In this document: one piece after another, positions 23,201 to 38,600 of the stretch
How positions within the stretch are numbered: the first letter of the stretch is position 1
Layout: every line of letters starts with the position of its first letter
NCBI RefSeq assembly: GCF_000003815.2
Contig: NC_049983.1
Location: forward strand, 7,832,532-7,896,531
Origin: Branchiostoma floridae
Lineage: Eukaryota; Chordata; Leptocardii; Amphioxiformes; Branchiostomatidae
Direction: 5' to 3'
Length of the DNA stretch: 64,000 nt
Notes under the pieces: model-generated
Seen by the model: the letters and a program-made list of their open reading frames with translations, nothing else
Databases searched by the model: none
Told to the model about the DNA's origin: nothing
Made by a program: the position numbers and the translations under genes

Positions 23201-26200
23201 TGTTAAAAGAGAGGATTACTTTTGGATATTTGATACGTCTGCAGTACCATATCCAGTGTTCCATGGAAGTTGACCAGTCAAAGGTGATGACGTTGGCAGA
23301 CAACAATATTTGAAGACCGTGAACATGGCAGACAAGCGTTGCTATCTTGGCACATCACAAAAAGACCTTGGATTTGAACTAGGGTCTGCCATATTTTTGT
23401 TTCCAAATGATACCCTATAGTCTTACATGTTTGTTGAGTTTAAGATTTCGTAGGCAAACGCTGTTTTGTTGATGTAATTAGGATGTGAGGAGTTTATTTT
23501 CCTTTTGTGTTTAGTTTGTCAATACTAGGGGTGGGTACTAGAACAAAAAATTCAGGTATAGGTCCAGAGGGTCAGGTCCAGGTCCGGACCTGAACCTAAT
23601 TACCTGTGAAAACTTATGAATAGGCGATGCTCAAAACAATGGTCCATTTCGCTACAAAGGTTTCTGTTAGGTGGCGTATCCAACATCCATTGACGTTTTA
23701 AATTCTATCATCATGTAAACAACACTTGCAGCAGCCTCTAATTTAGACCGAGGTTGACAGTAGAAGCTTGGTAAAAATGACTATCAAATCTCCTCTACTT
23801 CTATCTTGTACTTTCCTTGGACCTGTGAACACCTACCGGTATAATCTATTCATTTTCAAATTGGTCCAACATCCAGTTCACAGATTTTTTCAGGTCTGTT
23901 TTTTCTGGACCGGTCCACCAAGAAAAACGGTTTTGTACTAGTGTACCGTACCGGTACCCACCCCTAGTCAAAACGCATTACAATATTTTGTGTTTGTTTA
24001 CTTTAAAGTCCATATGTCTAGGTTGTGTTTGACGTATGACACAATTTGCTTGCAGAACAAACTTTATCGAACACTACTAATACTGTTTTCGGGTAATCGT
24101 GAGGGCAAGAGAGTCATTTAGCCACAATTGCTTTATTTGAACGTTTAACAGTCAAGTCCTGTATGCAAATCATAATCTTTATGCTAATATGAATTACCAA
24201 AGTCCACTTTCAGGCAAATGCAAGTGTTTCAAATGCAGGGCTGTCTTCAGCTTTGATATTTTTTCCAACTCATTATTTGGGAGGCCATGTCTTATTTCTT
24301 TCTTAAATCTGTCACTTTAAGCTTTAGAAAATACAGTCATTTTTACCAATCTTGTGTCACAATGTTTACATTTTCTTTTGATGGGTGGTAGTTTTGGCCA
24401 TCCAAACAAGCATATTTCCAACCTGGGACAGAAGGACGGGTCCTGGAGACAGGCTAGCTCAAATACATAAAAAATTACCAACAGTTACAGATTCATGTAC
24501 TCTAAGCTTGTAGTGTCGTTAAGTCGATAACAATGCAACTTTGACCGTGACGCATCCTCCAACTGAGAAGCCTTCAAGTTCACTGTTTGATGTTCACTGG
24601 GTGAGGACACACACTATTCATGCTAACAATGCAGCATGATTAACCATGCCAAGCACAAGCATGTAACTTAGTGGGGAATATTTAATGCTTTCATAAAATC
24701 ACAGTCACATATTGGGGGAGACTTGCTGTGAATTATAATGCCGTTTTGTCTTGCAGTTGACCATAAAAAGTACTAATTTTAAAAAAATGACTACTGTACT
24801 TGTATATAAATTCCAGTAAGTTTTAAAGATAAATTCTGTTATCCAATGTGCAGTTGTTATATATTCTGATTGAAAATCATTATACCAGTAACAACTTTGA
24901 CTTAGAAACTTCTTTACCAGCCTTACATAATTGTAAGAGTTCATCCAAATTCTATGGACGCAAAAGTCTTACTAATAGACAAAAGTCTTACTAATAGACT
25001 TCACTTTCATAATAACTTAAAAGTCAAGAGAAAACGGCATGTCAAGTGAAGTTTTTACAAAGTACATGTAGTGATAGTTGTAGTCAGCAACATCTAGTGG
25101 TCACAATGTCTTGAACTTTGTCTACAGGTAATATAATCTGTCCAGGTCACATGAATCCTTGGTCATCAATCTCAAACTTAAGGATTCCTTACAAGACGTA
25201 ACCCTTAGCAGCATAAATTCAGCCAAACGTTATGAAAAAATGTGCAAAAGGTATCCAACTTGTCTGAATTCTTGAAAAAATGTTTATACTTGTAAAATGA
25301 GATGGTAAACACTAACTGCTACCGTACTTACCTACAAAGACCAGGTGTTCAGAAGTAAGTGAAAGCTCAAGAGGACCACACTCTCACTCTCACTGTCTGA
25401 AGGACAAGTGGTGTTATTGGTCGCACCCCACAAATATGGTACAGGTTAAGGAAGGTAACATTTTTCTTGTGGGGGTGGACAGGTTGGGGTCAAGGAGGGT
25501 CAGAGATTGGAAAACTGATTGCAGTATTAAATACAAATGTTTCATGTTTCCTTCAATTGAACTTTTCTTTTGATAATATGATCAAGACATGCAAGCTTCA
25601 CTAACTGTAGTCATATTCTTTCTGGCTATAAACTTTAAGTGCGTTTTTCCCTCTCCTATGAAAATGAGTTCTATATATATACACAGTCTTTGAGTTTTGA
25701 GTCAATGTTGAAATGACATTCATGATTGTATTTGACCATTGATAATGTTTCAAATCTGCTTTAATACACTGAACTTGACTCAAGAAATGTGAAATGATGT
25801 AGTAAAACGTTGTGTATAAAATTTTGCATCAGGCACTTTTATATTACTTCTTGTAAGTCTTGTATGTTACGATTGCAGCGCTACCAATCTTTGTGATGGG
25901 GGTTAAATTTGCATTAAAATGATTAAAACTGTTTGTGAGGATTTTCGACTCAGTCAGTTAATATTACTGGAACAGTTAATTTTGTCATAGGAGGGGAAAC
26001 AAGGTGTTTATTGCGTGACATTTTCAGTTTGCAGTGAAGACGAAGAAACAAAATGCACTAGAGTCACACAAAACATATCACTGCACCACAATGTTTATTC
26101 AGATAGCCCCTTCAAATCCTTTGAAACTACACTTCTGAGGTATTGCCGGTTGATAGTGATTACCAAAGTCAGATATTTTGGCAAGCCGCACACTTGGCAA

Positions 26201-29200
26201 CTAGCCTGACATGTTCCTATTTGTAGACAGACAAGCATACCACATACATTTATCCATAGCTATGCCATGAGTGCCCCAAATGAATTCCTTTAGAACAAGG
26301 TCTCTCTTACCTTTACAATCTGATGAGTGAAGCTGTAAATGGAGAGAGGGTACTAATTAAAATAATATCATAAAAGATTGTGCAGTCATTCATGGGGTTC
26401 AACATCTAGAACTCTCTTACTGTCCTTCTCTTCTGCAAGAAGAGAAGGGCTGTTTTGGAATTTCTAGGAACCACTCTTTTACCTTTACAATGATCGAAGA
26501 ACTTCAAGATAGGGTTTAAAGATGTATAAAATGGAGATAAGGTCCAAGGATCATAATAAAGGAACGTCTGGAGCTCTATCGATGTCCTTGTTCCGTATAT
26601 GGGACTTCTGCAAGAAGAAGAGAAGGTCTGTTTTGGAAGTGGAAAAGGGCTCTTTTGGAAGTGGGATTTCCTCAGAACCACTCTCTTACCTTTAACAATG
26701 AAGAAGATGAAGATTGAAGCTGTATAAACGTCAAGAAGGTCCTAGGATCATAATAAAGTAATGTCTGCATGAAGCTCTATCGATGTAAAAAAAAAAAAAA
26801 ATGTCCTTGTTCCCTATAAGGGACTTCTGCAAGAAGAGGAGGGATGTTTTGGAAGTGGGTCAGTCCAGGACTGGTTCAAATTATGGGATTAGCCTGAAGC
26901 TAGGCTGTAATTTTGCACAGTTGGGCTCCTGAGGAATGGGGTATTTTTGTCTGCCATGTAGGTAGGACATGAGACAGACAGATGTGGGGGGAACAGGGGG
27001 GAATGTTTTCAGGGGTGATTACTTATGTCAACCATCACAGCAGGGATGCTGGGTTTTTAAATGCTGGGGTGTTCACTTTAATGAGATTTGTGGGATTTGT
27101 CTTCAAGGGGGATTTTGCTTTTGTCATTTCTCATCAGATGAGTCCACCCTTATATTTGATACATACATGTTGTAAGACTCCCATGCACCTGTTAGTGCAA
27201 GACTGGAGGGGACCTTCTTGGCTTTCAGAAAAAGTATTGCTGCAGCGAATAAAACTCAGACTGAATTGCTCTGATCTTGGCTTGCAGGTAGATGTAGATG
27301 TGCAAGGGTTAGGTGTGACAGGTCGTTCAGTGTAATATAACCAGCTGCTATTCCTTTGGTGTGTCTGTGAAGCTGGTGTGTTACGCCAAAGGGTTGCAAC
27401 ACCAGCTACATTGTTTTTGTATACTGATACAGATACAGAAGCTGGCATGTTACGCCAAAGGGCAAGTTACACAGATACAAATTCATATTACTTTTTATTA
27501 GATCTCTGTTAATTAACACCTAATGATCATTGCCCCGGGAAACCTGGGAAATCTTAGGCTTTTGACTCCTTTGAGACTTTGTTGTGTCAGGGTCAAATGT
27601 TTGAATTTGATTTGAATCAATGACATGTTATCTCTCAGTACAGATGATCTTTCCTTCCTTCCGACTGCGGGTTCGCTTAAAAGGCTGGGCTGTCTACCAG
27701 TCCAGGCTACCTGGCCTGTCTACCTGGCCTGGCTATTCCTGAAGGACCCAGCCAGTGGTGGACAGGCCAACCTCAGGTCACTGGCAGGGTTGGAGATTAG
27801 CAATTACTATGCCTGTCAATCAGCTATTTTGGCTGAGTGCGATATGATTGGGCTATGAATAGGGGGATCTGAGANNNNNNNNNNNNNNNNNNNNNNNNNN
27901 NNNNNNNNNNNNNNNNNNNNNNNNNNNNNNNNNNNNNNNNNNNNNNNNNNNNNNNNNNNNNNNNNNNNNNNNNNCAGGGTCAAAGGGTTGAATCTGCTGG
28001 AACTCAGTTTCTGTATATCTGTCAGGACAGAGGAGCTTCCTTGTTTCGGACAGCGGGTTGTCTTAAAGGGCAGGGCTGTCTTCCAGTTCAGGAGACCTGG
28101 GCTGTCTACCTGGTATGGATCATCCTGAAGGGAACCGTCGGTGGTGTACAGGTCAAGATCAGGTCGCTGGCAGGGTTGTAGATTAGCAATTACTAAGCCT
28201 GTCAGTCATCTATTTCGGGTGAGTGCGATGTGATTGGGCTCTGAATTGGGGGATGTGAGTGGGTTGACGTGATAGCCAGGCCAGGTAGACAGGCCAGGTA
28301 GCCTGGCCTGGTAGACAGCCCAGTCATTTAAGTGAACCCTCCGACTGCAAGTACAAATGCAACAACATGTACAACATACCCCCAAAGGGAGATTACCCAG
28401 CGTCACTCTTGTCTCTTGCAAAAATCAATTGGACACAGGCAGCTTCAATGTCCCTTGGTATCCAAGCTCCACTCCCTTTGGAATTTCTTTGATTGACAAC
28501 AATGGTGAATGATGGTGTTTTAAAGGACAGAGCAGAGAAACCAAATAATGGGGAAAAAAGTAAGAGTGACTTTCACAGATGGTTGGAGTTCTCCAAGGTC
28601 TTGCTTTAAATTTGCTGATCTTTGTAACAAACTAGAGAAAGACTGGAGGCATTGATTGTGTCAGGAAAGTTGTTTTTGGTATAGGGCCAGATGGGTAGCC
28701 ACAAATACAAAAGTATGCCCTATATATACACAATGTAGACCTTAGTCAATGTTCTGCTAGCCTGCAACATTTTCACTAGTGTCAGGGAAAAGTATTGTAT
28801 TTGTATCAGATTTTCTGTATCTATATAGCCGGTCAACCACCCCTCTGCGTAACGTACATGTATCAGCTTTGCAGGCACGCGTCGCTGGTTATATTAAACT
28901 GAACGATCCGTCACACCTAACTTTTGCACATCTATCTGCAAGTGTTCTTTAAAACTATCCAGAGAAGATGCATGGTTAACAAATTCCACTCTACAATAGT
29001 TCTGGGAAAATACGAATTTTTGAACACATCAATCCTAGGTTGGTAACTCTGGTACAACTGTTTCTGGTTCTTTTTTGAGCTGGTATTAGATACAATGTAC
29101 TTATCAGTCTGTACATCCACCAGTAATCCATTTGGAGCCCTGGTACAGACTACAGCAAGAAGTTGGCACCTACTGCAGACATCATCTATCCTTGTCCTGT

Positions 29201-32200
29201 CATAGCTGTTTGTTGTGAGGACTAGACAGACAAATGGTCAGTATCTTATCAGTGAACCTTATGGGACATTTCCTACTAAGTGCTGATAAGATGCTACAAG
29301 TGGACTCCTCTGGCATTTAAACCCTAATCTTGTCAGCCTCTTACAAATGCCAGTTCTTTAAACCAACTGGTTGACAGCATTGATCATCATGAGATAACAG
29401 GAACAAACTAACATTCAGTAACAATCTAACACATGCAGTAGAACACATAACCACCTTGGAAGATGTTCAAAAGTTCATATGGTAAAATACAACTTGCTTC
29501 CTGAAGTCGATAAGTTTGTTTGTGTATGTTGATGTCAGCAATCAATTTCAGGCAAGAGGTTAACAAAGGTGTTTCATGCAAAATGAATAATTATTGATAC
29601 TTAGAATATATAATTATTTTAGGTTAATTTGGCAGTAATATTGACATGAAGGTCATTCATTAAATGCATGTTTTGTCTCAGTATTAACATTTTATGGCTT
29701 TAAAGCTGTCAGAATTTTTGAGTGAGCAGAAAAATAGCCTATGAAGAAATTTGTATTGATAACATACCATGCCCTGTGTGTGGTTTCAACTAATGTTTCA
29801 GACAAAAGAGAATACTTCAAGAAAGGCCTACAATTTTGTAAAACCAACTATTAGTAGCCACAGTTTCTTCCTCTGTTGTACAGTTGAACCATGGACAGTT
29901 CTATTGGAAGACTTCTCCTTTTCAGCATATTACAAGATTGAAGATACTTTTTTCTTCCAAGACACATTTAAAAAACGAATCAAGTGAATCAAGTTTTAGT
30001 AGCCTTTCATTCATTGGTTTAGGCCTCCATTAAGTCCCCAACAGTGATATATTCTGTAGCACAGGCTAATGTCACCATTCCGAGCATAACTCTTAAATAC
30101 AAGCATCTTACCTCTGGTTTTAGATTGAAGAAATCCTGTAGACTGAAGGACTCTCCTACTTTGTTCATGTAGCTGCTAGAGACTTAATCTACTACATTTG
30201 AACCAACCCCACATTGACAGTGATAAATACCCATGAATACCTTCCACATTGCCAGGGATGTGATTAAAATGTTTCATCTAAGCTCCCACTTGTGGAACGC
30301 CTCAATAGGTACCAGATTGCCAAGCCAAATTGCATACGAATGTTAACCTATGATCTTGACCTAATATTAACTTACCTCGCAATTTCCAAATGAACTTGAC
30401 GTTACATGCATGTATCTTTGCTCAGTTGTAATATGTTTCAACCGTACACGTCCTTAAGGTTTTTCAGGTTACTTTGTACTTATTGGATTCTTTAGAACGT
30501 TGCGACAGTCGTTAAGGCCTAGGAAAAAAAATGTTGTGTTTCCAGTTAATGTTACCTGACCGACCATAGCCTTTTTTTTATAGCTGCTGGGATATGATTT
30601 ACCTTTAAGATAAAAATGTCAATTTGGCATCTAAGTGGTGTCAGATTCAGAACAGGCCTGAATTTCAGACTCTGGTCAAAATCTAACAAAAAAACAAAAT
30701 AGAATATTATTATGAGAAAACTACTGTGACTACCGACGACCCTAAATTTTTGTAACTTTAACCGGAAACAACATTTTTTTGCTATGCCTTATGAGAGGTG
30801 CTGATAGGGAAGTTGTCTATACCATGTGGTGTATAATCGTCCCCTGATAACCCACAGTTTCCCCACCCTGTTATCACTACCAGTCGAAGCAGATGCCTCA
30901 CTAGCCTTTTAAATGTCTGTTGACAGCCAGGCTCCACAGTTTACGATGGTCCAGATATGTCTCCAAAATACAACCTACTTAATCTGTAGTCAAGGCCAAT
31001 ACAGCTCCAGTTTTTCTCAAAATGTAAGAAACAGACCTGCTTAAACAGTGCAGAACAATTCCATTTATCTTCATGTTTGTGAAACTGACATTTTTAGGGC
31101 AGGAGAAGCATCATCCCTTTACCTGCTGTTGTTGTATGCTTTTCTACAAACTTTTCATTCAATGANNNNNNNNNNNNNNNNNNNNNNNNNNNNNNNNNNN
31201 NNNNNNNNNNNNNNNNNNNNNNNNNNNNNNNNNNNNNNNNNNNNNNNNNNNNNNNNNNNNNNNNNTTGATGATTTCCCCAAGGTGTGAGACCTTAGCGTT
31301 CAAGTCTGGTTGGACGACCACAGACTTCTCATCTGTAAGATGTGCAAATGAAAGTTAATTTGTACTTATCCTTGGCAGGGTTGAACAAGTTTTCTAAAAT
31401 CCACTTGTCCTATCGGGCAAGCACATAAAAAATGTACTTGCCCGAACCAATTTTTCACTTGCCCAAAATTCAAATGTCACTGTTACTAGTACATGTATAT
31501 GCATTTTCACTTCCAGCAATGGAATTCTTTGTAGACAATTGCTTGATGTCATGACTATAAAAAGTAACAAGTATATCAAAATTGCACTAAAATCAATGGA
31601 AAAATCTTACTTGCCCGATCGGACAAGTGGGGTAGGACATGCACTTGCCCGAACAGCACTTTCACTTGCCCTGGACAATAGGGCGAGTGGACTTGTTTAT
31701 CCCTGATCCTTGGTAGGATTTTCAATGCACAGCTGTCTCCAGGACCCGTTTTGACAGAACCCATCCGTCAAAAAGATCTGAACAATTGATTGATGAAAAT
31801 TTATCATTTTATCATTTCAACATTTTTCATAACTTGAAAATTGCATTAAAAAACTAAAATTATTAAACATACATGTACCAAAGTTGAAGAAAACAAACTA
31901 CAATAATTGTAACTGGGGTGGAAGATAGGAGACACCTTACCTTGGTATGATTTTCAGTTTTAAGTTTTGAAGAAAAGTTGGGAAAACAAATTGTTAAGTC
32001 CCAAAAATCAGAACTTCAGTACATGAAATAGATAAAATGTGTTTTCAGTAGCGTAAAATGATAGATGAAGGAAAATCAACATGGGCTCCCAAACAATGGC
32101 CCTACATTAACAGAAATGATAGATCTTGATATTACAATAACAGCAATTGTTTGTATTGAAAATATAGATGAACTCTTAAATGCTGATGTAGATACACCTG

Positions 32201-32561
32201 TAATGTCTGTTTCATTACAGACATCGAAGTTGGCCAAAAAAGTATCAGAAACTAGTGGGTGGCCTTGTTAGCTCATCTGCCAGCCATCACGGCCAAGTTC
32301 CAGGCATTTGTAAGCTGTTAACCTTGTTGGATTTTATAGGGTTGAGATCTAAAGTCGGCTATTTCACTCCCCCTGGGTTCACTGTTTGCTTGTACTGCTG
32401 ATGTTCCTTTCCCAAGTAAACCTTAAAACCTGTAAAGAGGCTGACCCTTCGATAGTGTTTGATTCTGAATTCCTTCCAAGATTGGTTGAACCTAGACTAG
32501 TAAGCATTTTGATGTTGCACCTGTCACTGTTACTTATACCTTGAAGGTTATGTTTTGGCTT

Positions 32562-32604
<43 letters not shown>

Positions 32605-35600
32605 TGTGGACAGCATAACTTAAAGAGTTGTGGATCAATCTAAATATTATAATTTAATCATATTGTTTCAATGGGTAGGGGTCAAGAAATGGAGGTCAAG
32701 TTCAACAATGGACCTTATAGCAGCTCTATGTAGTACTGCAGCACAAATTCCGTTTTTGATAATCTCAGTAATCTAGTTTACCAGTCAGTATCTTATTTAA
32801 GGCTACAGCAAGTAAATTTTATGGATGACATCCTCTGCAGACTGCAAAAATAATGAGATAAGGCGGAAAAAAACAAGATGGGCAAAAAAAACAAGATGGC
32901 AAATTTTCAAAATAGACGTTGTAACAAGACTTGAAGTGACAAAATATGGCATCACAGCCAACAAGGCATTCATTCCTGTATTTAAGAAGTGCACCAATGT
33001 AGTTAAAGTGACACTAGTATGGTAGACTAGTATCATTAACCATGTTGGCAACTACACTCATAGCTTCCATAGTTGTGCCACTTTTACAACTATCTAATAG
33101 TATCAAGTTGCACCTCTGCAACTACAGTCAATGCTACACAGTCTCTAGTGTCAATTCTACATTTAATGATTAGGTTACAACACAACCTTTACCCATTTTC
33201 GTCTATCCGGCCTTCCCTTAAGAAGAAAAAAATTCTTGTTTTTTTTTTCTGAAATCAGGCGAAAATTAATGAGCGCGCGGATGTCATCCATAAAATTTAC
33301 TTGCTGTGGCCTAAACCAAAAAGACACACATGCACGCACACATGTGCGCACACACACAAATGCTCAGACACACAAAAGAAATGGAACTGCTACCTTAGCC
33401 TATGTCAAGAATGGAGAAAATGGCAAAAAACAGAGCTATGCAAAATGAATCCTTTGGAGTACATGTATATGACATGCACCCGCAGCTGCAGTACTCTTTA
33501 GTAAGATGTAATACTATATACTATACATGTAGTACGTACATAAAGGAAGTTGACTGAGAAGAAGAGAGATGTAGCTCACCTATGGTCACACATGGATCTG
33601 CAAGTCGTCTTCCCTATATTTTATAGGACAGTGTCGTCCTAACAAGAAATGTTATGCCCAGTGGGTAGTAATCAGTAACCAGACTTTTTGCTGAACTGTT
33701 CAAGGATTCTATCCTGTCTTGTTTGGTCAGATGGTAGCCACAGAGTCTAATGATGTTTGCCTCAATGTCAAAGGCCTCGATCATGAACTTGAAAGGATCA
33801 TGATGTGCAAACTTGTTAGCAGAAGCCTCGCATATCTGGGATTTATACCTGGGGAGCGTCCATTGTATAATAAAGGGTTAGGGTACAGGTTATACAAAGC
33901 TCTTGCTCATATTCATAATCAGTGATTACAGTTAACTGGAGGAAAGCAGCTTTTCAGACAAATAAGACATCTACAATGATGCTAGAACTGTACAACAAGG
34001 AAATGCAGGCCTGTTGTGATTCTTTAACCCTTTCCTGGCCTAACCAGAATGGAATACAAACTTTGTGGGTAGTTCTAATAAGAATTTAAATACAGGCCTT
34101 CTTCCTATGCTGATAAGAAAATATTGTACAACATGTAAAGTCAACTGTATCATTTGATTGCAGCATGTCTAAAACAGAAATATGTATGGAAACAGGAAAA
34201 TGGATTTGGATTTGGCAACACAGAAATGAATATGACCGTATCTGTATCAGGTCTCATTCTAAGGCCCTGGTTAATGAAATGAATGGATTAAAGCCAAGAC
34301 ACTGTCCAACATGTCACCTCTGGTGATCTAATAAATCTACTTGGACCACAATATTGACTCCTTTAGAAGACCCCTGTTTATCTTACCCCTGTTCCCAGGA
34401 AACCTGGCTTGACTGCCAAAATAAACAGTCAATGACTTTTGCCACTTGCCCAAAGTTTTTGGCATTTCTCAGTAGCATTGCCTGGTAATGGTACGAAGAA
34501 AAGTAGGATTATGTTTTTGTTAACTGTCTCTTTAAAGAGGATTTTTGAAAGAAAGAAAAATTATATCAAGAAGCTTAAGCCATAAATTATTTATTATATT
34601 CTTCTCTCTGGTTGTTAATTTAATTGTAACTGGACTGGACATTCAAAAAATGATACAATGATTATATTTTCTTGTGCTATCATCAAACTGAACAACCATG
34701 TTAGAATTGTATGAAAGAGTCCTTTTTCCTCAGCAATTTCAGGGCTGATGTCTTGTACTTGAATCAATGTTACATGGTATTCAACTGGTTTCTCCTACAA
34801 GAAATTCTGATGTACATGTTCGTTAAGTGCATTCATCATTAGACTGCATTCATCACATTACATTCATCATTCATTTAGTAATCTAAAAAGTACATTACAC
34901 ATAGTTAGATAAATGATACAGTGTACAGTTAACAGTGAACAAAATCTTCTGGAACATTAACAATAACTTTCAAGTTTGCTTAGTATAAAACATGCTGTTT
35001 ATTGTTTGTCCTCCACCTGCAGATGACTACATCCTGGTATTTTCACCTGGCCAGCTGTTGCACCTGCTGAATGTTGCAGCTGAGTTTGAACCCTGCCACC
35101 ACATCGTCTGGCACGGTAAGTCACAGGTTTGATCTAGCGCTCATGTCATTGGTGTGAATGGACATGGTTATTGCTCTGCCTGGTTCACCTTTATCCGAGG
35201 GTAACCTATATTCGTCGTTTGTAAGAAACATATTTAGGGATATGAAGTCGACGGACGTCAGTTTCAAATAGGAACATTTTTAAAAATATTGCAAATTTGA
35301 AACCACTGTCAGCAGACTTAATACTCCTAAATGTGCTGTTTTAAAGACAACGAATAAATGTCACCCCACGGATAAAGCTGAACTGTCTAGCGTTACATCT
35401 ATTAACTTTCTTATGATTTCAGTCAGTAGGATGCATTTGTTTGAAATTTTCGTTAAATGATTGGATAGCATAATATATTAAAGAGGGTATGGATGGATTG
35501 TTATGATATTTGGTATACAATGTACATGTACGTACAAAAAAAATGATAACTTTTTTGGGCCATCTGGTGACTTTACTTGGAACTGCCATATACTTACTTT

Positions 35601-38600
35601 AGTTTTTTTAAATCTTGTTTTGCACCTTTTTATCTTTATCTTATACCTTTTAGTAACCAAAAGGTATACCAAACACAGAATGTCAATATAAGCTTTAATA
35701 TACATGAATAGAGCCAGCCGCTGCCAGGTGTTACGTAGCGCTAGTTCACCTTTATTCAAGGGATAACTTTTATTCGTTTTCATTAAAAACGGGGTATTTT
35801 GGAATATAAAGTTGATGGACAGCGGTTTCAAACTGCAATATTTCCAAAATTCCAATGTTGCATTTTGAAATCACCAGGCAGTTCTGCTTACTTGGTTGAT
35901 GATCCTAAATACCATTTCAACAGATATGCTGTAGGATACCTTGCAGATAAAGGTGAACTAGAGTTGATGCAAAAGAGACTGATGAGAATGAATTTTCACG
36001 TAAACAGTCATAAAAAAATAAAGAAAAACCAAGTCTATACTGGAAATCATTATCATACAGGCATGTAAATTATTGTTTTACATACCTGCAACACGTTACA
36101 CAACACAAAATAACTCAACACAATACATCAGACCCACCTTGTGACTGTATGAATCCTGATTCTCTGCTTTCTTTGCCTACTTTAGTTGTAAGTGCTGCTA
36201 CTAATGTTAACGGAGGTGAGCTGAATGAAGTCCCTGCTCTTCTGACCATGACTAATGTGAACTTTGCACTCATGATTACGTCCCTTTCATGTCACTTTTG
36301 TTGCACTTGTCCCTGTCGCAACCTTTCCTCACATACAGTCCATTGTTCAGTACGTGCCTACAAAAATGTACATGCTCTGCAAACATTGTGATTAAAGCAT
36401 GCTACAGTAGTAGAGAACCTATAAACTCTGCATTAAAAGTAAAAGAATAACAACACCAATGGTCTGCCGTTGACTTTGTTTGAACTGCATGTTTGCATGT
36501 TGTGTCACGTACATGCACATGTAATATTATTTTATTTGCATGTACTTTGCCTGACAAATGTTGTTGGGTCTTTAAATGTAGACTGATGAACAGCCAGTAT
36601 GCCTAAACTCCAATCTTTTCTCATGACCTCATGAGGTGAAGTTCATTATGTAAATTTTGGTATATTCCTTAGCTTGTATTAACTAAGGGGAGATATATGT
36701 GGTCAATGAACAATTCAAAACTAAGTATCTTGATTTCTTTTTTTTTCCTATAACGTTACATGTATGTAAGGATATAATTTTTGTGCTCAAACAGAAAAAC
36801 AAATTTGACTCTTTTGCCTTTTTTTTTCGTCAGAGGGCCATGCTGGGGGTTGGTTATATATTTTTTCTATGATTTTTTAAAAAATTTTAAAAGGCTTTTC
36901 ATTTTTCCCTTTTAATCTACATAGAACATACAGTCTCTGCATTTGGTAATATTATGATATAATGATATTATCATGAATATTGATGATTCTGTCATTGTAA
37001 CCTTTTAAGATTGTACTTGACATTCAGAAATCCCACCTCCCCACACAGGGCATGGTGTTCCAAACCTTCCGTCACCTTCAACAGACGGACGTTCCCTAAC
37101 AACTTTCTTGAGGGAGCGTGCAGGTATGTGCAATGTGTATATGTACATATTCAATGGACTATTAAGGTGTGTAAGTAAGGATATCTTTCACCTTGAGTAA
37201 ATGGGCGTATCCATGCATGTTTCCATACTGTTTGTACACCATGTTTAAAGTTCGATAGAGGCTGGCATTCCCTGCCATAGGCGGACAGTTAAGACATGCA
37301 AGAGTAGTAACGTTAGATGTATTGCCTGCTTGCTTAAGATGTAGTGACTTCTTAAGCAACTGTTGCATGCATGGAGAATGGATTAGTCCAAGGACACTTC
37401 TGTATAATGGCATTGATTTAAATCAGCCCAAAGCTCACATTTATTCTGAATGCAGTTTCTTGGTTATGGTACACTGTGTAGGAGCAAGTTCTGTACAGTT
37501 GTAACATTTTTAGTCTTAAGCATAAAATTAGTTTGGTCTAAGGAATGGCTGTTAGAAACAATGAAGGTGTCTTAAAATTGTTTCAAAACTGGAGGCTATA
37601 TTACTGTGACATAATACTAGCAGTTATCTAAACTAGCTATAAGGTAGAAAAATGAGTGGACTTTTGACAAATAATAAAGTATAGTCTAGAGTGGGGAAAT
37701 ACAGGTTTTTAAAATCTACATTTGACGCAGTAACTTACATTTGTACACCATTAGTCTTTACAAACTATACCATAGATACTGTCTGACCTGGTGGTATACA
37801 TTGATATGCAAACTCAAACTAGATAGACTTGATATTACATGTATTGTGAATTGATGTCTGGATGAACATTCTAGTACATTACTGTAATATAGAAGACTAA
37901 GCTACATGTATCTCAATTTATTTATTTTTTATGTATGATTTTTATTGTTGACCTTTTTGGAGTCATGATCATTTTGATCGTTTCTTGTAATGTTGTGTTA
38001 TCGTATGTTGAAAACAGTAGGCAACATATATGTGCTGATAAAATGAAAAAAAAAATGATACTGTCATGTCTGAACTTTACCCAATCTGCATGTGTTATAC
38101 CCCAGGGCTATGTGTGTACGACTGTAGACAGGACATCGCATACAGAGTGTCTGTGAGTAAGGAGGGGTTTGCGGATGTGTTTGCGGGATGTTATCTGCCC
38201 AGCACCAGGCTAGCCATCATGCACTATGCTGCTGTCCACCACAAGGACTCTTCACTAGCCAAACTGGTAGGGAAAATATTTTTTTATTTTCTTAAGGTTT
38301 CCTCACCAGCTAAATTGGCATTTTAAGTCTTCATTGTTTTTTTATCAATGGATTTGTAAAGAACTGTTGATGAACAAATGCTACATAATTTTATGGACCA
38401 TATGAATGACACCATTACTATTTGTATGAGGAACACTTGCATGTCTTAACCAAAGGGAACATTGCTATATGTACAGAGTAAGACATCAACATCTTTAAGA
38501 TACTTCTTGCATGAATAACTATATCCCTTTTTAAAAGTAAAATTTTTGTATTTTTCATCATTATAGTTATCATGTATACAATGTACATAGAGATATTACC

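Larger units (their letters stand above)
18867..35022 (+). other. GSAP intron 16 (16.2 kb) carrying a nested gene
   Basis: This is the largest intron of the gene. It contains the antisense collagen/C1q gene (21372-22271), two assembly gaps, and the repeats at 18900-20010, 26300-26880, 27285-28350, 28795-28945 and 31376-31705. I looked for additional GSAP exons and found none; the phase-1 end of exon 16 joins exon 17 directly and the protein matches vertebrate GSAP across the junction. Confidence 0.8.
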
